From the NCBI GenBank assembly GCA_910578605.1, contig CAJTQG010000037.1, positions 1-29,680 of the forward strand: a DNA stretch of 29,680 bases, read 5' to 3'. This document shows, in pieces, positions 14,053 through 22,933 of this stretch; the stretch's first letter is position 1; each line of letters starts with the position of its first letter. This stretch comes from an uncultured Lachnospiraceae bacterium (lineage in GTDB: Bacteria > Bacillota > Clostridia > Lachnospirales > Lachnospiraceae). The notes beneath the pieces are model-generated. The model made no database searches, had not been told where the DNA came from, and worked only from the letters and a program-made list of their open reading frames with translations. The translations under genes were made by a program, and so were the position numbers.

Positions 14053-15306
14053 CTATGTTCTGTGATGTCTTAGTGTGCGGATACCGATGATTCCCCCATA
14101 CAGTAGAATGAAGATAATAATAAGCTTGGCGGTAAGGGAGGCTGACCAACTTCCCTGCACTGTATGACAAATATATTGGTGCAGGCAGGTGGTTGGAAGA
14201 AAGGAGGATAGATTTCTCAGGGCTTGGGGTAAAAACTCTGTGGGCAGAAAACATCCGGATATAAAGCCGGCAGACAAGGTAAATAAAAATAAAAACAATG
14301 TGCCGCTGACAGCATTAGGTGTTAATTCCAAAATAAACAAGAGTATCATACATATAATGATAAGTGCTGGTATACTGCGCAGGATAAACAGAGGGATTTG
14401 AGGGAGGGACTGAAAGGCAAGCCCATCTATTTTTATATCCATGCTCCTCAGCAATAGATAGGCAATACTTAGTATCAATAAAAAATTGCACATCAAAATG
14501 GAGAACAGTGATATAAGCCGCACCAATATCTGATAGGGTGTGGAAATACCGCAGAATCGAAGCTGTTGTTCAAAAGCATTACCTGTATTTTTTATAAAGG
14601 CTGAGTAGCTTATACTACTTAATAGAAAGAACAGCAATATGCCGGTCCCTGTATAATATACAAAAATGGAGAATCCGTTCATTGCATCAATCTCCTGGGA
14701 GGTATACATATTTCCTCTAGATAAGATTTTGGAAATATATTTCATATTTAAGTTATATACGGATTTGCGGCGTATTTCTTCCCCTCCATTTTCATGGTAA
14801 AAATCCTCGGCAGAATACACCCCTGCCTGAGCACAGCCAAGCATAAGGGCTCCAGCATCTGTCAGCATGCGGATGTATGTGGTTCCCAGTCCTTTTGTGT
14901 TGCCGGAAAAAGTAAGCTTTGCAGGGGTGTTTGTGCCATCCACAATGGATTGTATAAAGTTGGAGGGAAGGAAAAGCACTGCAGATACCTCCTCAGTCTC
15001 CAAGGCGTCATAAGCCTCCTCCTCCTCCATGGGAATAAATTCACATGTGCTCTGGGTACTGTCCATATTTTCCAAGATAGAGATGCCAATATTCTCATAT
15101 TCCCCGTTCGTATCACCGGTAAGGGCCACTTTGATAGGAGTGAAGCCGGTATCATTTTGAATGAGCTTCATGCCCCCAAACAGGATGAGGGCCAGAAGGG
15201 AAAAAAACAAAATTGTGCCCAGCACGATCTGAGGAAATGATATAAAAGCACGTTTACATTCCAGTTGTAATAATTTCCAATTTTTTTTCACAGTCAAGCA
15301 TTTCAT
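14053..15306 (-). CDS. ABC-2 type transporter permease
   Basis: A 417-residue permease. A cytoplasmic start (MKCLTVKKNWKLLQLECKRAF) leads into helix 1 (about 25-47), then an extracytoplasmic domain (50-210) with EEVSAVLFLPSNFIQSIVDG, the same motif type as its partner, and six helices from 214 to 412. The topology is that of ABC2_membrane_3/YhgE-like exporters. It overlaps no gene but is separated from the next permease by only 29 bp, so the two are co-transcribed. A long frame on the opposite strand inside this gene (14794-15240) is an antisense shadow. Confidence 0.87.
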   Translation of the reverse strand: MKCLTVKKNWKLLQLECKRAFISFPQIVLGTILFFSLLALILFGGMKLIQNDTGFTPIKVALTGDTNGEYENIGISILENMDSTQSTCEFIPMEEEEAYDALETEEVSAVLFLPSNFIQSIVDGTNTPAKLTFSGNTKGLGTTYIRMLTDAGALMLGCAQAGVYSAEDFYHENGGEEIRRKSVYNLNMKYISKILSRGNMYTSQEIDAMNGFSIFVYYTGTGILLFFLLSSISYSAFIKNTGNAFEQQLRFCGISTPYQILVRLISLFSILMCNFLLILSIAYLLLRSMDIKIDGLAFQSLPQIPLFILRSIPALIIICMILLFILELTPNAVSGTLFLFLFTLSAGFISGCFLPTEFLPQALRNLSSFLPTTCLHQYICHTVQGSWSASLTAKLIIIFILLYGGIIGIRTLRHHRT

Positions 15307-15371
15307 CCTTTCTAAATCCGTTTATTTCATAAACATTGAGCCTGTCTTGTGTGTGTAGGGGTATTTATTTT

Positions 15372-17015
15372 TTATTTGAGCAGGTCGGCAGGCAGCATAG
15401 AGTTTAAGTTGGTTTCAAATTCCTGCTCAAGGGCGTTCCATTCTTCCTGGGTAATCGTTAACAAATCAACTTCGTTGCCTGGCAGGGAGGCAGGAGTATT
15501 ACCGGATATTTCAGTGGTGTTTTTTACAGTAAAGTCAGCCACCTGTTTTCCCTCGTAAGAAATATGCAGCGGAAGTGATAAGCTTAAAGATTTTCCCGCA
15601 TCTAAGTTATCAAAGCTGCCCCCGTCGCAAGTAAGGGAAAATAAACTGTCGGTAGGATTTGTTCCATTGACAAAAAGGTGCATATGAATCGCTTTTGTGT
15701 TTTTGTCTAAACTACAATCGGCATTTAGTACAATCGGCGAGTTGGCTGTTGCGTCAGCAAGCTCTATTTTCACAGTGGAGGTTAAGACATCACTAGAAAG
15801 CGGAGTTTGCGTCAATGTGAAATGCATGGAAATTTCTTCTCCATCAGCAATGCCCTTCCATGTGCTGTCAATTGTTTTTAAGGAATCTGTTTCCTCAAAA
15901 GTGGTAGTAAGGTCGAGATTTAAAGTTTTATCCTCCAGGGTTAATTCTTTTTTGTAGGATATTTCTTTGATGTTTCCCTCCTTATCCATATCTACGGTAA
16001 ACACAATATCATTCTTCCAATAATTTCCAATACTGCCTGTAATCATGTTAATGGATTTTTGAAGGGTGCCGTATGTTCCGTCATAAAATTCATCAAAGGT
16101 GGGATATTGATTGTGTATATCCTCTTCGCTGTCATAGGCAAATTTTAATATATCCTTCATATAAGCAGTGGTAGATTCATGATTTACTATATAGTTTAAC
16201 AGGTCTCCTAAAACTCGGAGGGATTCCTTCTGGGGAATAGTTACGGTGTATGTTTCTCCCTCTGCCTGCACAGTGATTGCCTCATGTAAAGCAGTTAAGT
16301 CTTCCTCATAGGAAGTGCTGAACTCATCTATAAATTTTTTTAACTGTTTTTCGTCAAATTCCATGGACAGATTGTTTCTATATTTTTCTAGGAAATCTAA
16401 GCTTTCGTAAAATTCTTCGTCAAATTTTTTGGAAAAGTCGGAGGCGGCAAGCTGATCTTTAAGGTTTTCAAGCTTTAAGGAGAATACTTTATCTTTAGAG
16501 AAAAGAGGACTGGCAAAGCTGACTTTCTCAGGTGAAAGATAGATTTGTCCTAAAGCGCCCTCATATACATCGCTATATTTTCCAGACAGAGCAATGGCAA
16601 ATATTTGATTTGCAGCGTCCGTTTGGGTGTCCACTGTGAGATTGGCCTGATAGTCTACATCTTCAATAGATTGAATATCTACAGAGAGAGTATTTTTTGC
16701 CGGCTTTTTTTCGGCTTCCTCGTGTAATTGACTGATGCCAAGATACTGGTCAATTGCCCCAAAGTCAGAAGCAAAGTCTTCTCCTAGAAGTTGAAATCCT
16801 GCCAATAATTTTTCCTTGTCTGTCAGTTCATCACTGTCCTTTGAGTTTTTCTTATCTTTAGTTCTAGTGTTGTCCTCCTCCTCTTGAATATGGGGAAGTA
16901 TAACAAAGGCAAAAGCGCTGCCGCATCCTGCTAACACAAGAATGCACACAAGTGCAATGAGAAAAGGCTTTAGGCCAGGTTTCTTTGATGGTTGGGTAAG
17001 TGGTTGGTTTTCCAT
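15372..17015 (-). CDS. Membrane-anchored extracytoplasmic protein of the exporter operon
   Basis: A 547-residue protein. A short cytoplasmic stretch (1-16, rich in K and P) is followed by one hydrophobic segment (17-40) containing LVLAGCGSAF, then a charged linker (EEEDNTRTKDKKNSKDSDE) and a long soluble part rich in beta strands and acidic residues. LAGC resembles a lipobox, but hydrophobic residues continue past the Cys, so a simple transmembrane anchor is as likely as a lipoprotein. I place it with the DUF6583-like proteins found next to ABC-2 exporters, at low certainty. Lying between the ATPase and permease genes, it is probably an accessory subunit or substrate-handling protein. No enzyme motif is seen. 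Confidence 0.7.
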   Translation of the reverse strand: MENQPLTQPSKKPGLKPFLIALVCILVLAGCGSAFAFVILPHIQEEEDNTRTKDKKNSKDSDELTDKEKLLAGFQLLGEDFASDFGAIDQYLGISQLHEEAEKKPAKNTLSVDIQSIEDVDYQANLTVDTQTDAANQIFAIALSGKYSDVYEGALGQIYLSPEKVSFASPLFSKDKVFSLKLENLKDQLAASDFSKKFDEEFYESLDFLEKYRNNLSMEFDEKQLKKFIDEFSTSYEEDLTALHEAITVQAEGETYTVTIPQKESLRVLGDLLNYIVNHESTTAYMKDILKFAYDSEEDIHNQYPTFDEFYDGTYGTLQKSINMITGSIGNYWKNDIVFTVDMDKEGNIKEISYKKELTLEDKTLNLDLTTTFEETDSLKTIDSTWKGIADGEEISMHFTLTQTPLSSDVLTSTVKIELADATANSPIVLNADCSLDKNTKAIHMHLFVNGTNPTDSLFSLTCDGGSFDNLDAGKSLSLSLPLHISYEGKQVADFTVKNTTEISGNTPASLPGNEVDLLTITQEEWNALEQEFETNLNSMLPADLLK

Positions 17016-17054
17016 ACAATATCATCCTTTCTTTAAAATAAAAATGTTTTTTGT

Positions 17055-17726
17055 TCAAAAACAGGCAACAAGCTGGGAGGCGCTTAAGCCTGCCTGCTTT
17101 TCTATCAGCTGTCCGTCTTTAATAATGTAGATTTTAGTACACAGGGCCAACTCTGCTTCCTCGTGGGTGGTAAGCAGTAAAACCCCTCCGTCTTGGATGT
17201 GTTTTTTCATGTAAGAGCGAATGCTTTCCTTGCATACCAAATCCAGTGCGGCGCTAGGTTCATCCATAATCAATATGGCAGGGTTGTTGGCAATGGCACA
17301 GCCAATGCTTAGCCTTTTTTTCATTCCGCCAGACATACGGTTTACTGGTACATTAAGAAATTTTGGGATACCTAAATCGGCTAATGTGCCCTGTTCTAAT
17401 TCTTTTTTCATGTCCAAAGCACTATCACAGTACCATAAAGATAGATTATCCTTGGCCGATAATTCAGGAATTAAAGGATTTTCCTGGGGAACATATCCCA
17501 TGCAGCGGGTTCGCATATGGGGATTGTTTTTTGTGTCTTGTCCGTCAATTTTAATTGTGCCTCCATTCGCTCGATTCACTCCAGCTAAAATGGAAAGCAA
17601 TGTGGATTTTCCGCAGCCATTTGCTCCAAGAATGCCAATACACTCGCCTGGGTGAGCCTGGAGGGAAATGTCTTGTAAAATCATTTTTTTTCCATAATGT
17701 TTTTGTATATGTTCTGCTTCTAACAT
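17055..17726 (-). CDS. ABC transporter ATP-binding protein
   Basis: A 223-residue single nucleotide-binding domain. It has Walker A GANGCGKST (34-42), a Q-loop (YVPQENPLIPELSAKDNL), signature MSGGMKKRL at about 130, Walker B ILIMDEPSAALD at about 150 and the H-loop LTTHEEAE at about 187. It is the first gene of a four-gene minus-strand operon (ATPase, anchored protein, two permeases; gaps of 39, 65 and 29 bp), so it powers the export complex. The start ATG has AAAGGAATAGG before it. With both strands AT-rich upstream, no minus-strand promoter could be fixed. Confidence 0.92.
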   Translation of the reverse strand: MLEAEHIQKHYGKKMILQDISLQAHPGECIGILGANGCGKSTLLSILAGVNRANGGTIKIDGQDTKNNPHMRTRCMGYVPQENPLIPELSAKDNLSLWYCDSALDMKKELEQGTLADLGIPKFLNVPVNRMSGGMKKRLSIGCAIANNPAILIMDEPSAALDLVCKESIRSYMKKHIQDGGVLLLTTHEEAELALCTKIYIIKDGQLIEKQAGLSASQLVACF

Positions 17727-18082
17727 AAGTCTTAGTCCTATTCCTTTCTATCAGAAGGTTATGCAGTGAATCATAAAAAGTGATATAATATTGAGGTAAA
17801 AGCTATTTGCTGTTGACAGGAAAATATTTAATAAATATAGAATATCATAGGTTGAACGTTTATGTAAATAAGGAAATGCATGTAAGTGGTATAGAGAATT
17901 CAGACTATACATTAAAATTTTTTTTGCTAATTGTAGACGTATGGCAAAGGTCCGTGATACAATATTTGGAGGAAAAAGAAAGTTCATCATTCTATATGAT
18001 ATCAAGTAAATAATTTTACTTTAATTTAAGATGGATGTAATAATAATGAAAAATGATATTTTGATAATAATGGTGATAATAA
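17727..18082. other. Divergent intergenic region
   Basis: This 356-bp region separates the exporter operon (leftward) from the hydrolase/HD-GYP pair (rightward). It holds the plus-strand promoter at 17813-17841 and a leader of about 235 nt. A short stem in the leader, GTATAG (17889-17894) with CTATAC (17905-17910), is followed seven bases later by eight T's, a weak possible attenuator. A 68-codon plus-strand frame (from TTG 17807) has no ribosome site and is not called. Confidence 0.5.
17813..17841 (+). promoter_or_regulatory. Promoter of the hydrolase/HD-GYP pair, with palindrome
   Basis: TTGACA (17813-17818) and TATAGA (17836-17841) have a 17-bp spacer. The 15-bp palindrome ATATTTAATAAATAT (17824-17838) lies in the spacer and overlaps the -10, a place where a repressor would block polymerase. 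In AT-rich DNA such a palindrome can also arise by chance. Confidence 0.6.
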
Positions 18083-18925
18083 ATGAAAATTATAAATTTA
18101 ATGGAAGACACAATGGGGGAGCAAGGGGTATATGCGGAGCATGGTCTTTGTATTTATGCAAAGACAAAAAACCATCAGATTTTAGTGGACACAGGAGCAT
18201 CTGAAAAGACATGGGAAAATGCTAAGAAACACAATGTGGATTTGAGCACTATTGACAGTGTATTTTTAAGCCATGGGCATTATGACCATTCCGGGGGGAT
18301 TTTATCCTTTGCAGAATATAATCCCAATGCAAAAATCTATATTCATGCCTGTGGGGGCGATGATTATTATAATATAAAGGACGGCAAAGAAAAATATATA
18401 GGAATAGACAAGAGAATTTTAGATTTACCTCAAGTAGTTTTCTTGAAAAATGAATTTAGGCTGGATAGAGAGATCAGCGTGTTTTCTGGGGTGACAGCCA
18501 GAAGAAAATGGCCTAAAAGTAATCTTACATTAAAGAGAAAAGTGGAGGATAATTATGTGCAGGATTCTTTTGAACATGAGCAGTATATAGTGTTGGAATT
18601 AAATAACAAGGGAGATGGGATAAGGGGTAAAGTGCTTATTTCTGGATGTGCTCACAATGGTATTCTCAATATTCTGGATTTCTTTAAAGTACGGTATGGA
18701 CATGAGCCGGATATAGTAATCAGCGGATTTCACATGATGAAAAGGACGGAATATGAGAAGGAGGAGATTGCTCTTATTCAGGATGTGGCAGAAGAGCTAA
18801 AAGGATATAATACTTTGTTTTATACAGGACATTGTACAGGAATGGAAGCTTTTAAAAGGATGAAGAATATTATGGGTGAAAATCTTGTCTATATGCATTC
18901 AGGAGATATTCTTTTAAATGAGTGA
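18083..18925 (+). CDS. Metallo-beta-lactamase fold hydrolase
   Basis: A 280-residue protein with the metal-binding motif SHGHYDHSGG (H64, H66, D68, H69), an upstream LVDTGAS strand (residues 34-40) and later metal ligands in SGCAHNG (about 194) and TGHCTG (about 253). The order and spacing resemble the branch annotated as 7,8-dihydropterin-6-methyl-4-(beta-D-ribofuranosyl)aminobenzene-5'-phosphate synthase, a name often over-transferred, so only the fold is certain. The ribosome site is weak (GGTGAT). The HD-GYP receptor gene follows after 49 bp on the same strand and is probably co-transcribed. No signal peptide is present, so it is cytoplasmic. Confidence 0.87.
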   Translation: MKIINLMEDTMGEQGVYAEHGLCIYAKTKNHQILVDTGASEKTWENAKKHNVDLSTIDSVFLSHGHYDHSGGILSFAEYNPNAKIYIHACGGDDYYNIKDGKEKYIGIDKRILDLPQVVFLKNEFRLDREISVFSGVTARRKWPKSNLTLKRKVEDNYVQDSFEHEQYIVLELNNKGDGIRGKVLISGCAHNGILNILDFFKVRYGHEPDIVISGFHMMKRTEYEKEEIALIQDVAEELKGYNTLFYTGHCTGMEAFKRMKNIMGENLVYMHSGDILLNE

Positions 18926-18974
18926 GATAAGGCAGGCGGGGAAAGGATAAGGTGCAGACATATTTGTTGAGTGC

Positions 18975-20693
18975 ATGGTGGTGAAAATGAAAGAAAAAAA
19001 TTTAAAAAAGGAAAATCAAACACGGCAGTATATTATGACGTTGATTTTTACATTGTTGGCATTATTGATCATTGTTGGTTATACCTTTGGTTCATTTTAC
19101 AAAATTACAAGGGAGGATGCGATTACTTTGGGGGAAAATGCAGTGACTAGAGAGGCTGCCCAGATGAATAATTTTCTCCTAAAGGGGACGGATGTGATGC
19201 AGGTTACAGAAATGTCAGTGACCTACATGATGAAAAATGGAGCGACAACAGAAGAAATTGAGGCTTTTTTAAAACAGCAGTCAAAGGATTACAAAAAACA
19301 TATCTCCCCTGATTTTACCGGCATTTATGGTTGGTTTAATGGAGAGTACATAGACGGAAGCGGATGGATACCGCCTGCTGACTACATTCCAAAGGAGAGA
19401 CCATGGTATACACAGGCACAGCAGGGGAACAAGGAAATGGTGATGGTGTCTCCCTATTTAGATACAAAAACCAACACAATTTTATTTTCTGTGGCACAGG
19501 TTTTGTACGACGGTGATAGTGTAATTTCTTTTGACATAGCTATGGATGAGGTACAGACCATTGCGGAGAGCATTCAATTAAATGATAACGGATATGGATT
19601 TGTGGTGGATAATGAGGGCATGGTGGTAGCCCATTATGATGAGTGGGAGAAGGGGAAAAATTATTTAAAAGACTCAGAGTATAAGGGAAGTGATATGCAG
19701 GAGTTGATGCGGAAGATATATAGAAATAAGCAGCAGGACAACGCTTCCTTTGAGATGGAAATTGACGGTGAGGAATGCATGGTCTTTTCTCAGAAGGTAC
19801 AGGAAAAATGGAATGTTATTTTAATTGTAAATTATGCTGACTTGTTCCAGAAGATTCAAAATAACTTATTTAGAAATATTATCGTGTCATTGTTTATTTT
19901 CGTAGGTGTAGTATATTTCTGTACCTCCAGCTATCGGAATCGCCAGCGGGCTGTACATTATGCGGAAAAGCTGGAGGATTACCAGATGTCTTTGGAGGAC
20001 AGGGTGCGGGAGCAGACACAGGAAATCATGGAACAGTCAGAACAGATGATGCAGCTTCAGGAGAATGTCATAGAAGGTATGGCTACATTGATAGAGAGCA
20101 GAGATGGAAATACAGGGCAGCATGTGAGAAGCACAAAGCGGTATGTGGCAATGATTGTACAATACATGTACAATCATCATTTGCACTCAGAGGAGATAGA
20201 TTTAAATTACATAGCTCAGATATGCAATGCAGCGCCTCTTCATGATGTTGGTAAAATTATGATTTCAGATACCATTCTCAACAAGCCAGGGCGCTTCGAG
20301 CCGGAAGAATTTGCGGTAATGCAGACACATTCTGAGATTGGGGGAAGAATAGTCAAGGATATACTTGGAAAGGGCACAGACGAGGATTTGGTTGAGATGT
20401 CTTCCGATGTGGCACATTATCACCATGAAAAGTGGGATGGAACAGGCTATCCTAAAGGACTGCAGGGAGAAGAAATTCCTTTATGTGCTAGAATTATGGC
20501 GGTGGCAGATGTGTTTGACGCATTGGTATCAAAAAGAGTGTACAAGAGTAAAATGGGAATTAATGAGGCCTATGAAATATTGAAGCAGGATGCAGGAACT
20601 CATTTTGATCCGGAGCTTGTGGACATATTTATTGCGATACGGCCTCAGGTGGAGGAGTATCTAAAAAGCATTAAGGAGCTGGAGGAAGAATAA
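18975..20693 (+). CDS. Membrane sensor with dCache and HD-GYP domains (c-di-GMP phosphodiesterase)
   Basis: A 572-residue receptor. Helix 1 (about 19-40) precedes an extracellular double-Cache domain (42-295) with a typical RPWY box (142-145), FDIAMD (186-191) and a second Cache lobe with GYGFVVDNEGMVVAH. Helix 2 lies at 301-317, then a coiled coil (325-365) and the HD-GYP domain (366-560) with HDVGK (423-427) and HHEKWDGTGYP (483-493), all canonical. It would hydrolyse c-di-GMP in response to an external small molecule; the RxWY box resembles that of amino-acid-type dCache sensors, but I cannot assign a ligand. The start may be the ATG at 18975 or at 18987, the latter having GGTGGTG just before it. 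Confidence 0.92.
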   Translation: MVVKMKEKNLKKENQTRQYIMTLIFTLLALLIIVGYTFGSFYKITREDAITLGENAVTREAAQMNNFLLKGTDVMQVTEMSVTYMMKNGATTEEIEAFLKQQSKDYKKHISPDFTGIYGWFNGEYIDGSGWIPPADYIPKERPWYTQAQQGNKEMVMVSPYLDTKTNTILFSVAQVLYDGDSVISFDIAMDEVQTIAESIQLNDNGYGFVVDNEGMVVAHYDEWEKGKNYLKDSEYKGSDMQELMRKIYRNKQQDNASFEMEIDGEECMVFSQKVQEKWNVILIVNYADLFQKIQNNLFRNIIVSLFIFVGVVYFCTSSYRNRQRAVHYAEKLEDYQMSLEDRVREQTQEIMEQSEQMMQLQENVIEGMATLIESRDGNTGQHVRSTKRYVAMIVQYMYNHHLHSEEIDLNYIAQICNAAPLHDVGKIMISDTILNKPGRFEPEEFAVMQTHSEIGGRIVKDILGKGTDEDLVEMSSDVAHYHHEKWDGTGYPKGLQGEEIPLCARIMAVADVFDALVSKRVYKSKMGINEAYEILKQDAGTHFDPELVDIFIAIRPQVEEYLKSIKELEEE

Positions 20694-20735
20694 AAAGAGA
20701 ACAAGAACATTTTGACAATAAATATAAAAATAGTG

Positions 20736-20763
20736 TTGACAGATTGAAAAAAAGGAATATAAT
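20736..20763 (+). promoter_or_regulatory. Promoter of the Amt/P-II gene
   Basis: A consensus TTGACA (20736-20741) and TATAAT (20758-20763) have a 16-bp spacer. Transcription would start near 20770, only about ten bases before the terminator at 20781. Confidence 0.85.
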
Positions 20764-20780
20764 ATAACACATGTAAAGAC

Positions 20781-20816
20781 AAAGGCGTCTAAGAGAAAAC
20801 TCTTAGGCGCTTTTTT
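20781..20816 (+). terminator. Terminator/attenuator in the Amt/P-II leader
   Basis: AAAGGCGTCTAAGAG (20781-20795) pairs with CTCTTAGGCGCTTTT (20800-20814) over 15 bp with two G-T pairs and an AAAA loop, then T's to 20816. It follows the promoter at 20736-20763 and precedes the gene, so it can act on that transcript as well as end the upstream HD-GYP message. Confidence 0.88.
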
Positions 20817-20934
20817 CTTTCTTAAATTTTAATGTGCACATAAAAAATGTAAACATGTGAAATGAAAAAGCGGTTGTGTGCTGCTTGGTGCAAATACTTT
20901 TATGCACAAGAGCAGTGCGGAAATGGAGAGTGCT

Positions 20935-22704
20935 ATGGAATTTAGTTCAGTCAATACAATTTGGGTGCTGTTAGGTGCCGCTCTGGTGTTTTTTATGCAG
21001 GCAGGCTTTGCTATGGTGGAAACAGGTTTTACAAGAGCAAAGAACGCAGGAAATATCATTATGAAAAATTTAATGGATTTTTGTATTGGAACACCGGTAT
21101 TTTGGATAGTAGGTTTTGGATTGATGTTTGGGACAGGAAATGCATGGATAGGCAAGATTGGAGGGTTTGCCTCTGAGGGTACATATGGAAACGGAATGCT
21201 GCCGGATGGAGTACCATTCTATGCGTTCTTGATTTTCCAGACTGTGTTTTGTGCTACGGCGGCAACTATTGTATCTGGCGCTATGGCAGAGAGAACAAAA
21301 TTTTCTTCATATTGCGTTTACAGCTTTTTAATTAGCTTAATAGTATACCCTATATCAGGACACTGGATTTGGGGCGGAGGCTGGCTGTCAGAGATGGGAT
21401 TTCATGATTTTGCAGGCTCTGCAGCAGTTCATATGGTCGGTGGGGTAGCAGCATTGATTGGAGCTGTCATACTAGGACCACGTATAGGAAAATACACAAG
21501 AGATGGAAAAGCAAAGGCAATACCAGGTCACAGCTTGACACTGGGAGCCTTGGGAGTGTTTATTTTATGGTTCTGCTGGTTTGGGTTTAACGGAGCTTCT
21601 ACCGTGTCTATGGAGGGGGATGCAATAATATCCGCAAGCAAAATTTTTGTGACAACAAACCTTGCAGCGGCAATAGCTACTGTAACCGTATTGATTATTA
21701 CATGGATTCAATACAAGAAACCGGATGTGTCCATGACATTGAATGGTTCTCTGGCAGGCTTAGTTGCCATTACCGCTGGATGTGATACTGTATCACCTGT
21801 AAGTGCCGCTGTTATTGGTATAATTGCAGGATTTGTAGTAGTGTTTGGGATTGAGTTTGTAGATAAAATTTTAAAGGTGGATGATCCGGTAGGCGCCGTG
21901 GGAGTCCATGGCATGTGCGGATGTGTGGGAACTCTGTGTGTTGGTTTGTTTTCTGATGGTGTGGGAACCCAATGGAAAGGTTTATTTACAGGGGGTGGTG
22001 CAAAGCTTTTAGGTGTGCAGGCAATTGGTGTGATAGCGGTTATCGCATGGGTGGTGGTGACCATGACAGTTATATTTTTGGTAATTAAACATACAATGGG
22101 GCTTCGTGTGACAAGGGAAGAAGAAATCTATGGCCTTGACAGCACAGAGCACGGATTGGAATCTGCTTATGCGGATTTTGTATCAGTTGTAAACGAGGGT
22201 GTTATAAATGGAACAGGAGGCTTACAGAATACGGCAGCAGAAGGAGTTGATTTAGAGGGACAGGGTATGTCAAAGGCAATTCCTGTAGATGCGGCGGTTC
22301 CGGTTCAGGTGGTGACAGAAGGCGGAGGAGCAATTGCTTCCGATGTGAAATTGACAAAGGTTGATATTATTTGTAAGCAGGATAAGTTTGAGGTGTTGAA
22401 GGAAGCGCTGAATGAGATTGGTGTATTAGGCATTACGGTAACACAAGTGCTTGGATGTGGTACACAGAAGGGAAATGCAAAATATTATCGTGGAGTTGCT
22501 TTAGATTTTGTTCTTCTTCCTAAAGTAAAGGTGGAAGTGGTTGTGAGCAAGGTTCCGGTGGCTTCTGTTGTAGAAGCAGCCAAGAAGGCATTGTACACAG
22601 GCAATATCGGTGATGGTAAGATTTTCATCTTTCATGTGGAAAATGCAGTGAAGGTTAGAACGGGTGAACAAGGCTTTATGGCATTGCAGGGTGAGGATAA
22701 TTAG
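20935..22704 (+). CDS. amtB: Ammonium transporter fused to a P-II regulatory domain
   Basis: A 589-residue fusion. Residues 1-400 are an Amt channel with eleven helices: WVLLGAALVFFMQAGFAMVETG at the start, DFAGSAAVH (Asp158, first pore His 166) and GVHGMCG (second pore His 325). A linker (about 405-470) leads to a complete P-II domain (472-589): KVDIICKQDKFEVLKEAL, T-loop (509-525), LPKVKVEVVV, TGNIGDGKIF (nucleotide loop) and RTGEQG. In free P-II proteins this domain plugs Amt channels, so here the gate is covalently attached. The T-loop tyrosine that is uridylylated in proteobacterial P-II (Tyr51) is Leu, so that control is absent. A GTG at 20878 is in frame, but the family normally begins at the ATG at 20935, which has GGAG six bases upstream. 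It is preceded by an attenuator-like leader. Confidence 0.93.
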   Translation: MEFSSVNTIWVLLGAALVFFMQAGFAMVETGFTRAKNAGNIIMKNLMDFCIGTPVFWIVGFGLMFGTGNAWIGKIGGFASEGTYGNGMLPDGVPFYAFLIFQTVFCATAATIVSGAMAERTKFSSYCVYSFLISLIVYPISGHWIWGGGWLSEMGFHDFAGSAAVHMVGGVAALIGAVILGPRIGKYTRDGKAKAIPGHSLTLGALGVFILWFCWFGFNGASTVSMEGDAIISASKIFVTTNLAAAIATVTVLIITWIQYKKPDVSMTLNGSLAGLVAITAGCDTVSPVSAAVIGIIAGFVVVFGIEFVDKILKVDDPVGAVGVHGMCGCVGTLCVGLFSDGVGTQWKGLFTGGGAKLLGVQAIGVIAVIAWVVVTMTVIFLVIKHTMGLRVTREEEIYGLDSTEHGLESAYADFVSVVNEGVINGTGGLQNTAAEGVDLEGQGMSKAIPVDAAVPVQVVTEGGGAIASDVKLTKVDIICKQDKFEVLKEALNEIGVLGITVTQVLGCGTQKGNAKYYRGVALDFVLLPKVKVEVVVSKVPVASVVEAAKKALYTGNIGDGKIFIFHVENAVKVRTGEQGFMALQGEDN

Positions 22705-22753
22705 GCATAAATAGACATCCGTATACCAAACATCAAGCTTATTATTGTGTTAT

Positions 22754-22781
22754 GCAGAATAGATGGGGATAAATATTCTGC
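22754..22781 (+). other. Hairpin downstream of the Amt/P-II gene
   Basis: GCAGAATA (22754-22761) and TATTCTGC (22774-22781) form a perfect 8-bp stem with a 12-base loop. No T run follows, so transcription may continue to the terminator at 22874-22918. Confidence 0.4.
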
Positions 22782-22873
22782 AAGTAGAGCATTATGACAA
22801 TAAAACATCACAAACATAATAATAAAAGAATATGAAGGATAAGAATAAGAAAACGAACTAAGAGAAGAAAAAA

Positions 22874-22918
22874 TAGGATGAGACTGTTATATTTACCGTT
22901 TGTGACAGTCCCATCCTA
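22874..22918. terminator. Terminator between convergent genes
   Basis: TAGGATG-A-GACTGT (22874-22887) pairs with ACAGTC-C-CATCCTA (22905-22918), 13 bp around one mismatch. On the minus strand it runs into six T's (complement of 22868-22873), so it is the terminator of the hemerythrin-receiver gene. On the plus strand the tail AAAATTATTTTAT is weaker but may stop Amt transcripts. Confidence 0.85.
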
Positions 22919-22933
22919 AAATTATTTTATCTG

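Noticed and set aside
14794..15240. 148-codon plus-strand frame inside the exporter permease gene
   Set aside because: It has no ribosome site and no family resemblance, and lies fully antisense to a clear ABC-2 permease.
17807..18013. 68-codon plus-strand frame in the divergent region
   Set aside because: It starts at TTG inside the promoter, has no ribosome site and no recognisable domain.
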